64,000 nt of DNA. It comes from Cycas panzhihuaensis (taxonomy: Eukaryota; Cycadophyta). The position numbers were made by a program, and so were the translations under genes. Each line of letters begins with the position of its first letter. The stretch's first letter is position 1. Of the stretch, positions 35,572-47,529 are shown one piece after another. The DNA lies in the NCBI GenBank assembly GCA_023213395.1, contig CM041465.1, positions 9,858,001-9,922,000 of the forward strand, read 5' to 3'. The notes under the pieces were generated by a model. That model was not told where the DNA came from. It did no database searches and saw nothing but the letters and a program-made list of their open reading frames with translations.

Positions 35572-38150
35572 TGTTTTCTGGCTTCCGGGAATGGATACGG
35601 AATCACCGACTCAGGTAAGTGCAGGTATGTTTCTCGCATTGTCATCTCTTTCTTTTGATGGATGTTTGCTTGCATGTCTGCATGTGTGTGTGTGGCTTTG
35701 TGGGTGACCTTACCGCTGTCCACACGTATTTTTTAGCCTATGACGACTATGGCAGGGGTGCACTCCCAGCGAGTGTGGCACCCTGGTGACCACTTTACTT
35801 CCCGCATCTGCCCTCCTCGCTCCTGGATCCACTAGGTTTGCACCACCTCCGCCCGTGTGATGACTCATCATCAGTTGGTCAACTTGCTACCCTGGTTGGG
35901 CCCTATTTTTGCTCCTTTGGACTTGTTTGTTGGCTTGTGTACCCCCGGGTAGGTGTTCTAATCCCTTTTTTGCCCCTTCGGTCATCTGGCCCCAGTCTAG
36001 ACTGGCTGGTGGGGCCCATTTTTGGCTCTAGGTGCGTCTGGCCGAATTTTCACAGATCTGCATGATTGTAATGTTGTCTCAGGTTGTTTTTAAAAATCTA
36101 CCGTGGCAATTTTGCATTTATTGTGAAACTGCCATGTGGCTCACGCCTTATTTCTCTTCCAGCTGCGCCCTAATCGCCCGCTTTAGGGTTTTGTTTGAGT
36201 ACTTAAGCCCTTTTTGGCTCATTTTCAAGGATTCTCTTGGCTCACTTTTGGAATTGCTCTCAAGGAAACATCATCCTGCTTTGCTCTTCTCTATTGTTCT
36301 GCTGCTGCTACTGGACCAGCGTCCCTCCTTCAGCACCCAACTCTCCTTTGGTGTGGCTGACACATTCTTCTAGCCCCTCAAACACCTTGGAGAGGGCCTC
36401 TTTGGAGTGTTTTCCAGTTGATCTTTGCTCAGGCAGTCCATAAGTGCCCCCCAAGTGCAGGTGTTTCCTCTCACATCTCCTTAGCAGGGTCTCAAACCTG
36501 CTGTGCTTCAGATCTGGGCTGATTTCTCAGCCCCTCCTCGCTGTCTTTTGGCTGAGGTAGACCCCTTGCCTCCCCTACTCAGGTACTCTTGGTTTTACAT
36601 TATTTTTTTGTGATATCTATGCTCAGTCTAGCTTGCTCCTTGCTTGATCTTGTAAGTTAGTTTTCCTCCCTTTTGAGGACTGTTATACCATTCTTTATGT
36701 GCTTCTTGCATGCGTTTGCTGCTCAAGGCAGCGGCGTTGAGGGGTAGCATAGGTTTTGGAGAGGAGCTGGGTAGATTCTGTACTGCCTTCCACACTCCCT
36801 AAGCGGCTCTAAGCCCTCCAAAGCCTCCCTCTCGCCCCGTGCTGCCCTTGGCTTGCAAACAAGGGTTTGAAGGCTTCCTTTTGGTTGCCCAAACCAGCGC
36901 TGTCACAAGTTGCAGCGCAGATTTGGGTCCTTTTGCTCAGGTTTGGGCATCACTCATAAGTCCCAACCGCTGGTTTTTTGCTTCACCTTTCTTCCTGGTC
37001 GCCCGACTTGCTCCCCATAGCATCCTGGTTCGCCGTGGGTTCTCTTGGGCCTCTCTTTTCCTTCTTGTTGCCCTTTTCCAACCCTTGCTCTTGGCCTTGT
37101 CCTCGCTGCCTAGTGGCTCTTGAGGGGAGGTTAGGGCATCACTTGCGGGAGGTAGGCCACTCCGAGGCTTACCGATCATTTACTTTTGCCTTGGTCACTC
37201 TCTTTTGGGTACTTTCTTTGTTGGATTGGCACTAACGCATGCATGTTTAGGTTTACATTTATATTACTTGAGCATATATTGTTAGAACCCTGTGTTGCAT
37301 GTTAGTGTTCTTCCTCCAGGAAGGGAGAGACTGCCTTTGCTTGCAGGTATTCGGGGAGCATGGTGGATATCATCCGTTGGTCCCGTTGCCGGTAAGTACC
37401 TTTGTATTCATTATATTTTCATGTTGTTTCATTTATTAGTTGGTGCTTCCTTTCTTTCTTGGCATCGCTTTTGATCTTCCAGGGAAGGTAAGGAAGCCCC
37501 CCTTTTCTGCCCGCCGCAACATCTTGCATCCAACGCGCTGCGTGGAATGGTTTGGTGCTCCTCGAGAAGGCTTCTTTGTCACGCACGCCCTCGGTCCAGG
37601 TGCATGTTTCGCTCCACTTTGCTACCTCTTTTTTCTATCTTTTATTTTTTCTTTAGTAACTAGCACATTGGAAGATAAAAGAGGAAAACTTGGTCTTGTG
37701 TTTGGTTGCATTTCATTTATTTTGTTATACATATCTTTACTTCCTATAGGAAAGGTTGTAGGAACACTCTTTCTCCACCTTTCTCTTCCTCTCCTCAACC
37801 ACACATGTTCTGTGCTTCTCGTATCACTTGTGTGCCCGGTTAGGTTGTGTAGGCGTATTCTTGACCTATCCCCTTTAGATCTTCTCTTCCCCCCTTCTGG
37901 CCACCCAAGGGTGGGAGGGTCCCATCTCTAAGATAGCCCAGGTCCGCCCTACACACCTTCACCCCTTGTTCGAAGCAGTGAAGGATCACCTGATAGTAGC
38001 CATACCCCATTGCAGATCCTGAACTCGTGCTCCGGTGTACGGGGCACTCTGCGTGATAGTTACTCACCTCTTAGGTCCCACCTGCCATCATTTTACCACC
38101 CACTCTCTCCACACCTATTAGTTAGGTAGTTATCCGTAGAAGCGCATCCA
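35572..38150 (+). repeat. Tat 5' LTR
   Basis: 2579 bp, TGTTTTCTGGCTTCCGGG to GCGCATCCA. In the first 420 bases it differs from the 3' LTR at about 14 positions, nearly all C/T or G/A, most of them CG against TG or CA. The start holds CCCGG-CTT-CCGGG in the other two copies, here decayed to TCTGGCTTCCGGG. Confidence 0.93.
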
Positions 38151-38151
38151 C

Positions 38152-38170
38152 TGGCGACCATACTGGGGAC
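38152..38170 (+). promoter_or_regulatory. Tat primer-binding site
   Basis: TGGCGACCATACTGGGGAC, one base after the LTR. It has the form TGGCGAC...CTGGGGA often seen in plant Gypsy elements. I cannot assign the tRNA with certainty. Confidence 0.8.
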
Positions 38171-38324
38171 TGCCAGTAAGGGAGCTAGTTTCCGCTCTCT
38201 TCCGTTGGTTTCGCTACTCTCGTGTGATCCTTTTTATACCTATTTCGATCTCCACGTTGGGCAGCCCCCAACGCGTGTGTTTTACTGCTCTTTCTCTTTT
38301 CCTAACATCGTCGGTTGACCTTGC

Positions 38325-40819
38325 ATGCGACGTTTTTCTCATCATTTGCGTGGTCTACCTTCGTTGTTAGAAGACCCCGAGTATTGCCTTCTTCTTTCGT
38401 CAGATTCCGATCTAACTATGGAGGGATATTCTTCCGATTGGACCTACCACACTTCAAGCTTGGAAACCCACGCTTTTCCTTCTGTTATTCCTAGGTCCAC
38501 CCAAGTGGGTGACAACCCCCTTTATTACCCAAATGACCAACACCTTTCATTCGATGCCCATCCTTCTACCCATGCCATGGAAGGATCCGTTCCTCTCGAG
38601 GCTTGCCACGTAGTTGGCGACTCTTATGAGGAACATTTCGAGGAACCTACTTTGTTCGAGGTTCCGATCACCTCTTACGAGTATGTTGGGACTCCTCCAG
38701 TTGACGTAGTTGAAGCTCTTAACGAGTGTCGCCGCACGGCATGCTTGCAACCGCGTCCTGGATGGCTTGAGTATGCCCTTCATGGAGGAGCCTCTTCCTC
38801 TTCTGCTCCTCCCCCGCATGCCTCATCCTCATCCACTCTTCCTTCGATAACAAATCCCTTCGTGCCTACACGTACGCCCCACTTGCTTCCTATTCCTGCA
38901 GTGGGGGCACTTGTTGCACCTTCCATTCCCCATCAAGGTCCTAATGCCTTAAGATCTTCTCATGGTGTGTCTTTCCCTCAACTGAAGGTTAGCATACCCG
39001 TTGCTAACCAAACCAATGTGCCATCCCCTAACGTGGCGCATACCGTTTCTAGTAGGCCTGCCGGTCCTACTAGCCTTCCATTCACTAGTCATGTGGGACC
39101 CGCTCCCACGCATCCTCCAACCCAGCACGTTGGTGCTTCCTTCTATGTTCCCCCAAGGTATACTTCTTAACCTTGGGGGCAGGTTAGAGGAAGCCATCTT
39201 CCGGTTTATGGAGTGGATCCGCTACACCCATATGGGGTCGCTCCACCTACGGGTGGCCCATATGGGCAAAACCCGGTTCCACATCCCTCTTGCCCATCTT
39301 CCAACATAATTCCATCCGTTGCGCCTTCGCAAGGGAACCCGACTCCCTTCCAAGGTGCCTATCCCCACGCCTCTTTTCAGCAAGGGGCGTTGCCTCAAGG
39401 AGGGATGGGTGTTCCACCCCCATTTGCTCCTTGTGCATTACCTACTTTGACATTCGTTGATCCTACAGTTTAGGTGAGGGCATGCCCTTTCATGGACTTT
39501 AGCTCAACCCCTCTTTCCGTTGAGGCATTGCGAACCAACTTGCTGCCTCATCCCCCTGAAGTTCCTAAATTCGATGGAACTTCGTCGTATTCCGTGAACA
39601 TGCGTAGTTTTTCTATGGCATGCATCGATTACTGGGCTTACGACCACATTTTGATGAAATTATTCCTGCGATCCTTGCAGGGCGACGCCCTCAAGTGGTT
39701 CTACCACCTCCCTGCCCACTCAATCCATTCATTCCAGCAATTGGTGGACAAGTTCATCAACTATTTTGATGTAGCTCATCCATTCGAGAGCAGAATGAAA
39801 TCCCTTCTTTCGCTCAAACAAGGTCACAATGAGATGAATCATGACTTTGTGCGGTGATTCCACGACTTGCTTCACTCCACTAAGGCAACATTACCCGAGG
39901 AGCTGAAGCGAGACCTTTTTGTCAATGCACTTTGTCCCGAAGTCCATGTGGAAGTCCTCAAGATGGGGGCGACCACATGTGACTCCGTGATCGCTAAGTG
40001 TTTGGCGTTGGAGGCTATTGAGATCCAAGCTGGTCTCAAGAAACCTCTTAAGCCCTCACAACGTCGTGAGGCACCACCCCCTGCCAAGGATACCAAACCT
40101 TCCCAACCGACGCGGTCTTCCTCTCATCCTACCGAGAGGACTCTGGACCCTCTCACATCAGCTATACACTCGTTCGAGCGTACAATGAAGGAACTCAAGC
40201 TCCTTCATCCCCCACATCAAACAAACAAGTCCAACAAACTACCCAAGCTCCTCTTCCCAGGAATGGAAACGCCCAGTCCTCTCAAGCGAGAAGGTCTGAC
40301 CCTCCACTCGATAAGAAGTGGTGCTCCATTCATGGGGATTGCTTCCATGACAACTTGCGTTGTAGGGCCCAGCATCCTAAGGATGCCCCTCGATGCGACT
40401 CTTCCCCCAAACGGGCCTCAAGGCCTAATTTAGATCAGCCAGTTCATAAGGATCCGTTCCCTAAACATGGGGAGCGCGATCGCAACACCCAAACCAAGAG
40501 CAATCGTCATCGAGGAAGATCGTCTGATCTCCGTCCTTCCTGCAACAAAGGGAAGGGCGCCCGCAACTCATCTTCCTCCTCTCGTTCTCCTAGTCGTCGC
40601 ACCCCGTCACCTTCACGACCCCAAAACAGGGGGAAGAAGGTAATCCAGTTGCTTGAAGCAACTCCTACTTTTGCCCTTACGCGATCTCAAGCCGCTAAGG
40701 AAGTGGCAGGAGCTGCTTGTTCTTCTGCTCCTTCTGACCCTCTTCTGGAGACCCTTCCTCCAGAAGTCCCTCTCTTTCCCAAGGCTATTCCTGTACGCCC
40801 AGGTCATTACGATTTCTGA
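38325..40819 (+). pseudogene. Tat gag polyprotein (broken)
   Basis: One frame from ATG 38325, interrupted by stops at 39168 (TAA), 39471 (TAG) and 39855 (TGA); the frame then shifts near 40200 and continues to 40819. The first 380 codons are Pro/Ser-rich. The gag domain (Retrotrans_gag) is at 39530-40030: PPEVPKFDGTSS, RSLQGDALKWFYHLP, QQLVDKFINYF, then LFVNALCPEVHVEVLK. Near 40320 the shifted frame has KKWCSIHGDCFHDNLRC, a C-x3-H-x6-C form of the zinc-binding motif seen in Tat elements, followed by a basic Arg/Ser-rich stretch (SSSSSRSPSRRTPSPSR). It would form the particle core. An alternative start is the ATG at 38418. Confidence 0.88.
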
Positions 40820-41500
40820 AGGGCACTTACCCAACCTACCAGGAAGGGTAAGCCCTTCTCCATCGTGGACGAGCTTCATACGGTCGCTGCAGGAATGTCC
40901 TTGATGGACGTTCTGAGGAGCTGCCCTGAGCAGTGGGCCCTCCTCTTGGAAGCTTTAGGATCAAGTGATGCACCTGTCCATGCTTTGGGCATTGCCTAAG
41001 GTAGTGGACCCGTTATCTCATTTGATCCTAAGGATCTTCCTCCCGCTGGTGAAAGGGAATGTTAGTGGAACTTCCCATTCACCATCACGATCGATACGCC
41101 TGATTGTACTCTTCGAAGAACTGTTGACAAGCGGTTCTTGGTCAATGCCATGCCCTTGCGTGTCATGCAAGAGCTTGGTATCTCCACCTTGGAACCAGTT
41201 CCCTAGCGATGCTAAGGTTATGACGGTAGCGAGAAGACCCCTTTGGGATCTGTCGCGATTCCGCTCACCCTTGAGGGCAAGACTATTCTTGCCGACGTTG
41301 TAGTCCTTGACGTAGACGTGGATTACAACCTCCTCCTAGGTCATCCATGGCTCGATCAAAGGGGAGCCGTGTACTCGACTCTTTGGGGACAACTTAAATT
41401 CGTCCATGATGGGCGGATAAGAGTGATTCCCCGCGAACGCTCGTTTACCAAACAAACCCGTTCCGCCAGTTCGGCAAACCAAGGTTCGTCTACTCATGCC
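40820..41500 (+). pseudogene. Tat protease region (frameshifted)
   Basis: Retropepsin-like region between gag and RT. The pieces lie in different frames: FSIVDELHTVAAGMSLMDVL before, FTITIDTPDCTLRRTVD, then from 41243 the open GSVAIPLTLEGKTILADVVV and YNLLLGHPWLDQRGAVYSTL. The active site is split: the codon for the catalytic Asp (near 41130) is followed by single-base indels, so the Gly and Ser after it are read in another frame. The LLGHPWL segment is the conserved second half of such proteases. It would cut the polyprotein if intact. Confidence 0.78.
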
Positions 41501-42292
41501 TTGGCTTGCTCTATTGGTATACCTAACCCATCCGAAGAAGATCCTGTATCTTCTCCTCCTAGTCTCACGTGGTTTGCCCCTATTGGCGTTGGGAGTTACG
41601 GGTACCTTGCTTCATTTAGTGACGATGAGTCACTCGACGAAGACGAGGATTGTCTTCACCCCGTCTCTTTCCTCCGTGCCAGTAGGTCGCACCTGCCTTG
41701 TTCTAGATCCCCATATAGAACCCCCCTCATTGGTGAGACTAGCCACTCATACATGTCACACGTCATCGCTCGTGTTGACCCGCCTATCGCCAGTTCTTCT
41801 TTTCCATTACCCCCCATAGGTAATGGCTTTGAGGAATTGCCTTTTGCTCCTTCTGAGGAGCCTCTTCCTGGTTTTCCTTCAGATTCCCACGAGGAAGTTG
41901 AGCAACCCGATGGTCATCATGGTCCCGTTGCTCCTACTCCCTCTAGCGCTTCTTCTACTCGAAGTAAGATCATCCATGGGGTGGATTATTTTGAGGATGA
42001 TGAAGCCATGCTTGAGCATCTAGTAGGCCTTATGCCCAACTTGCCTTCTGGTCACCACCGGCTTGGTCATTGGAAGATTCTCGCGATTGGATCCATGCTT
42101 GCTGATCTGATCCCATCTCCTATTCCCCCTCCTCCCATTGATCTTGCCCCTCTCCACTTTGAGGAGGGTAATGCCATGTGCATGGGGGCAACTCAAGACA
42201 TAGTCTTGGCCCCGTGCAAGGTCATTAAGGTTGGGTTGGAATGTTCCCCTGATGAGATAAGGGAGTACTCCCTTCTATTCCAGGAGTGCTGA
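41500..42292 (+). pseudogene. Tat linker between protease and RT
   Basis: Open frame (41243-42292, continuous with RT) of low-complexity acidic and Pro/Ser-rich sequence, such as SFSDDESLDEDEDC. It ends with DEIREYSLLFQEC, then a TGA, then DIFAWDYADMKGID, the usual RT lead-in (FAWSYxDMPGI). The TGA fits CGA-to-TGA. Confidence 0.75.
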
Positions 42293-43750
42293 GACATTTT
42301 TGCATGGGATTATGCTGACATGAAAGGAATCGACCCCTCGATTGTCACTCATAACCTCACCACCCTTCCTGGCACCCGCCCTGTGTGCCAGAAGCAGCAT
42401 CCCCTTCACTCGAAGCTATCTGCCGCCATCAAGATGGAGGTTGAGAAGCTTTTGGACGTTGGGCTCATTACTTCTATTGACTACCCTAAGTGGGTCTCCA
42501 ACATTGTTCACGTTGCTAAAAAGAATGGGGCAATCCGTATATGCGTCGACTTTCGCGACATCAACAACGCTTGTCCTAAGGACAATTTTCCGTTACCCTT
42601 CCTCGATTAAATCATTGATCGCACCGCCAGATTCGAAGTGATGTCCCTAATGGACGGCTTCTCCGGTTATAACCAAATTCAGATTTCTTCCGAAGATCGC
42701 CATAAGACGGCCTTCACTACTCCCTGGGGTACCTTCGCCTACAAGGCGATGCCCTTTGGCCTTAAAAATGCAGGTGCTACTTACCAAAGAGCCATGCATT
42801 TTATCTTCCATGACATCATCAACGACACATTGGAGGTCTTCATGGATGATATGATGGGTCTTTCCCGTGTGAGAGCCCATCACCCTTCCGACTTGCGTGC
42901 CATCTTCTCACAATGCCACGAGTATCACGTCAGTCTTAATCCGCTTAAATGTGTGTTTGCCGTTACCTTGGGTAAACTCCTCGGATTCCTTGGATCCAAA
43001 CGAGGAATTCAGATCGACCCTGACAAAGTCAGAGCGATCCTTGACATACCACCACCTAGAACTCAACGGCAGATTAAGTCATTTCTAGGCATGCTTGGTT
43101 TCCTTAGGCGCTTCTTAGCCGATTTCGCTGTGAGCGCCAAACCCCTCACGAACCTATTGAAGAAGGGAGCTCCTTTTGCCTGGTCTGACAAGACCCAAAA
43201 GGCCTTCGAAGGACTCAAGGGAGCCTTGGCTTCCGCTCCTACGTTGGTGCCTCCCCGATTCGATAGGCCCTTCATCCTGTATACCTCAGCGACTGACGAA
43301 TCCTTGGGTGCTATGCTCACTCAGGAGGACGACTCAGGAACTGAGAGAGCTATATATTTCATCAATCGCACTCTCGTGGCTGCTGAGCTTAACTATTCCC
43401 CTGCCGAGAAGGAATGCCTCTCCTTGGTCCATGTGACCAAGAAGTTTAGGCACTACTTGCTCGGCAACACCACCAAGGTGATCATTCAATCTGATTCCTT
43501 GCGATACTTACTAACTCATTCAGATTTGACGGGTAGGGCTGGTCGTTGGGCCATCCTACTCCAAGAGTTTGATCTTCAATTCGTTAACCGAAAATCGAAG
43601 AAAGGAATGATAGTGGCCGAGCAACTTGCGGACGCCCCTATCCCTAACTCCTTTGATACTCCCGTTGACAACTCTCTCCCCGATGAGTCTATCTTGACGA
43701 TTCAGGGAGCTTCTCCCCATCCGCTCATCAACGATGAGTGGTACAACGAC
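42293..43750 (+). pseudogene. Tat reverse transcriptase and first RNase H
   Basis: Continuous frame with one TAA at 42608 (CAA to TAA after PFLD). RT: ICVDFRDINNACPKDNFPLP, MSLMDGFSGYNQI with the first Asp, FGLKNAGATYQRAM, the catalytic box FMDD at 42839-42850 (usually YxDD), and LGFLGSKRGIQIDPDKVRAI. RNase H: PFILYTSATDESLGAMLTQE, NYSPAEKECLSLV (Glu) and VIIQSDSLRYLLTHSDLTGR. The first RNase H Asp is absent, because Tat elements have Ser/Ala at YTSAT; this is why their second RNase H matters. Right after LADAPIP comes the integrase lead-in, with no RNase H copy in between. Confidence 0.92.
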
Positions 43751-44980
43751 ATAGTGTGGTATCTTACACAGCAGCAATACCTCCCCAACGCTAGTAATAA
43801 AGTTAGGTCTTGCATCCGGACTTTTGCCAGGCAATACCTCCTCGTAGACGAGGTATTGTACAAGAGGTCCTTCGATGGGATCCTCCTCCACTGCGTCACT
43901 CTTGTGGCCGAGGCCAGTGCTTCGTGAATGCCACCACGGCATTTGTGGAGGTCACTTTGGGGGCCAATCCATGGCTCAGAGGATCTTCCGCATGGGCTAT
44001 TTTTGGCCATCCCTCTTTAAGGATGCTCACGCCTTTGCTCTGAAATGTCGATGATGTCAAGAACATGCCAACATTTCCCATGTGCCTTCTGAGGCCTTGC
44101 ATCCCATCATTTCGCCATGGCCTTTCGCTCAGTGGGGACTAGACCTCATCGGGGCTATCTCCTCACCTTCGTCATCATAGCACAAGTTCATCTTGACTGC
44201 CACAGAGTATTTCACCAAATGGATGGAAGCCATTCCTTTGATCACTACTCTTGGCAAAATGATTGCCACATTCATTTATCAGCATATCATTTGCCGTTTC
44301 AGAATTCTGGACGTCCTAATCACCGACAATGGAACTCCTTTCTGTAATAAGGAGGTGGATGAGCTTTGCGAGAAGTTCAAAATTTCTCACAAGACTTCCT
44401 CCCCTTACTACCCTCAGGCAAATGGCCAAGTGGAGTCTTTTAATAAGCCCTTGTCAGCATCCTCAAGAAAACCGTTACTCAATCCCAAAAGGATTGGCAC
44501 CTTCAGTTACCCTCCGTCTTGTGGGCTTATCGCACCTCTATCCATTCTGCCACGGGAATGACCCCGTTCTCCCTGGTCTACGGTACTGAGGCGGTACTCC
44601 CGCTGGAGGTTGAGATTCCTTCCTTGTGAATCTCTCTTCGAGGTTTCATCGACGAAGAGTCGATCTGTCAGGCTCGCCTGCTGGACCTCGAAGCTTTGGA
44701 TGAGAGACGCTTAGCCGCCTATCAGGCTAACCTAGCATCCAAAGCCCGTTCACAAAGGGCCTACGATAAACGCCTTCGTCCCCACCCTTTGTTTCCTGGG
44801 GATTATATCCTCAAGCTCGAATATCTCCATGACCGTTTGACCAAATTCAAACCCCGATGGGTTGGTCCTTTCGTCATTATCAAATCCCTCGATAATGGTG
44901 CCTATAGGATAGCCACCCTAGAAGGGCTTGAATTTGAGAAAGCTGTTAATGGAAAGTTCCTTAAGAAGTTTTACGTATGA
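43751..44980 (+). pseudogene. Tat integrase (three frames)
   Basis: Zinc-binding part: DEVLYKRSFDGILLHC in the RT frame, then a shift near 43925, ECHHGICGGHFGG, RMGYFWPSLFKDAHAFALKC, a TGA at the position of the second Cys pair, and CQEHANI. The core has QWGLDLIG (first Asp), a TAG, ATEYFTKWMEAIPL, VLITDNGTPF (second Asp) and YYPQANGQVESFNK (Glu). A second shift near 44445 leads to AYRTSIHSATGMTPFSLVYG. The C-terminal GPF module is RWVGPFVIIKSLDNGAYRIA, ending at 44980. It would insert the cDNA. Stops fit CGA-to-TGA and CAG-to-TAG. Confidence 0.92.
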
Positions 44981-45949
44981 CCTCTTGGCGATCCCTTCGC
45001 CCTGCTCCGAAATGAGCCTAAACTACCATCTTAGGTTGTCCCCATTCTTCCCAACCACGGGTAGAATGGTAATTTAAGATGGATCCTACTTCGTCCTTCT
45101 GGTTCCTTCCGTGGAACCCGTGTTCCCATATCCTCTTGGGAACCCTTATCGTCTTGCTTGGGCATCTCCCAATCAGGAGGACGCTTGGGGGCATCGTCGC
45201 TCCTCTTTCTTGTCTATCGTTTCCTTCGCATATCCCGCTATGCTCTTCCGTAGGCGTGTATGCTGCTCTATCCTCTAACTTCACACCCTTCTGTCGTCCC
45301 ACTCACGACGTGTGTGTGTGCTCCTATTACATGTGTGGTCATACATGGAAGGAAACGTGTGTCCATATAATAAAATATTCATAACAAAACATCCACCATA
45401 TAACATTCACAATACATAAAATAACCATACATATCATCCACATATGATACATCATGCACAGCATCTCATATCTGAATGGGGTTCCAATCACTCCATGCAT
45501 ATATATATACATATCCAAAATCATGTCACATCATACATCCTGGGAAGCCGGTGTCCTTGCAGGGGGGTACAATCATATGGTCCTATATATGACCCCCTGG
45601 AGGCCTGTGCTTTCCCCTATCAAAACTATATGTACATATCCTATTCTTTGTTGCCCGCCTCACGGGTGCCATCTCTGTCTCTGTGATCCCTCTCCTGGGA
45701 CCACATGCCTTGAGGCTCCTCACAGGCCTCCGCTGCCGCCTTGCTCTCCTCATCTCTCGTCCGTCTGGTCGCCCGCCGTGTGGAGTGCGTGTCTGCGCCT
45801 GCTCGACCTCGACACCATCCGGGCTACTAGGCGATCGTGTCGACACGGATACGATCCCGCTCTCCCCGGAGTGCCTCCTCTGTCACCCTGAGATGCTCAA
45901 TGATCACTGCTAGCTAGGTCCTGCTCTCTCCATCTCCACCTGCACTACC
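44981..45949 (+). other. Spacer after Tat integrase
   Basis: No gene on the plus strand. 45360-45540 is AT- and CA-rich; further right the open frames are shadows of the antisense gene. It probably includes the 3' untranslated part of that gene on the minus strand. Confidence 0.5.
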
Positions 45950-47529
45950 CTATGCCTCTAGAGCCTGTACCCGTCCTTGCAGCTCGTCCCTCTCGCGTCT
46001 CGCGTGATCTCTCTCCTGCTGCAGTTGTCCCCGGGATGTCACATGCTCTTGGGACTCTGTAGCCCATATGTCCCTCACCCTCACTAACGGGGCAAATGCC
46101 TCTCTGTGGGCTCCTGCCGCTCTAGGCTCATCACCTGCCTGGATGGGCGGTTGCCCCTCTGTATACACCTGAGGGAATATCTCCCTCACCACAGCCTCTA
46201 TCAGTCTTCTGATCTATGTTGTACCTGCCAATGCAACACGCCATGTGTTAGTCTATGTATCACCATATATGTCATAATCAAATCAAACCAAATATCTATC
46301 TGGATGCTAAATGACTCTGGAAAAGGTTGGATCTCACCTACTGTGGACGCTTGCTCCTCTGGTCGCGTGGCATCATCCCCTCCTGGCTCTCCGCCAGCCG
46401 CAGGTACCTCGTCCTCTGGCACCTCCTCTGCCTGGGTCTCTCTCCTCGCGAGGGTAGGCCCAGCTCTCGTCCCTACGGATCCCATCACGATCCGTAGCCT
46501 GCGGGCCCTAGTCACAGGCCCCCTGACCTCATCCTGTGCTCCAGATGATCCTGCCCCTCCTCCGGCAGCTCCGGATGGACCCTCTGCCTCTCCTGCAGGT
46601 CACGACGGGCTGGCCCCACTATCTCCACTGTCTCCGTCGTCCTCGTCATCGCTGCTATCATCACCCGCAGGCACTCCTGCTCCGCCTGCCTCGTCGTTAC
46701 TATCCCACCTCACCGTCCTGTAGGGCTCAGCTATGTAGTCTGGGAGGGTGAGGAGGTCCAGTGACGTAGCCTCTACTGATCTCTGGACATGGGCCCTGTC
46801 CTCTGTCCCCCTCAGCCGAGTCTGCCACCTGTGGACCATCGGGGCCTGCTCTGTAATGGGGTGTGGTCCCCCCGCTGGTGCCATTACCGCGAAATGATCA
46901 AAGTACCAACACTGTAACAATGTGCTGTATGATAGTCCACCTCTGCCGGACGTCCTGATAGTATCCAGCTGGGCAACGAGGTTCGCTACTATCAGGGCGG
47001 CCCAGTCCATCCTTTCGCCAGCTTCGTAGCGGCGAACTGCATCCATCCATCCGCTTGGTACCTCCTGATAGTTCTGTTTCCAGGAAATCCAGAACAGAAT
47101 GCATAGTATGACTAGCTTCCTCACTCGAGGAATCCCCGACATCAGAACTATCTAGAGGGGTGCTCCCCTCCGATCACATCTATCAGCTCCTGTGAAGAAC
47201 AGAGCTGCCTCCCTATGTGTTGCCTCAGTGCTGGGCAGCGTCCCTAGTCTCACCAGCCTCCCTGTCGCCGGAACTCCCAATATCTGCCGGATATCCCTCG
47301 GCGTGACCATCACATCGCCTACCTGCGGTAGGTGGAATACATGTCTCCTCCTATCCCAATGGGACACTATATCAACTAGTAGCCTCTGGTTTGATGTGTA
47401 TTGAGGTGTCTTGAGGGCCTTGTACAGGCCACACCTCTATAACATCTCCCTATCCTCATGAGTTGCCATCTCCATGTAACTCAGCATCGCCATACCTACG
47501 TTCTTGCGGTTATCTACTGCGAGGACAGC
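45950..47529 (-). pseudogene. Antisense plant mobile domain (PMD) gene inside the Tat element
   Basis: Minus strand, opposite to gag-pol. Main exon 47529-46338 starts after the acceptor TGTGAACAG and reads AVLAVDNRKNVGMAMLSYME, RCGLYKALKTP, SHWDRRRHVFHLPQVGDVMV then TPRDIRQILGVPATGRLV (the PMD signature: FHLPxGE, VTxxDVxxILGLPxxG), MDWAALIVANLVAQLDTIRT, and an acidic SSDDEDDGDSGD tail. In-frame stops are TAG, TAG and TGA, all explainable by C-to-T. A second exon follows intron 46337-46225 (GTGAGA to GGCAG), encoding VREIFPQVYTEG and the coiled coil EHVTSRGQLQQERDHARRER. PMD proteins occur as host silencing factors and inside transposons; the role here is unknown. Confidence 0.85.
46225..46337 (-). 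other. Predicted intron of the antisense gene
   Basis: 113 bp. On the minus strand the exon ends GTAG followed by GTGAGATCC, and the next exon follows CATTGGCAG. Reading continues in the coiled-coil frame after one TAG just past the junction (CAG-to-TAG would explain it). Confidence 0.6.

Noticed and set aside
38152-38170. Assignment of the Tat primer site to a particular tRNA
   Set aside because: The match to any tRNA 3' end could not be verified by eye.
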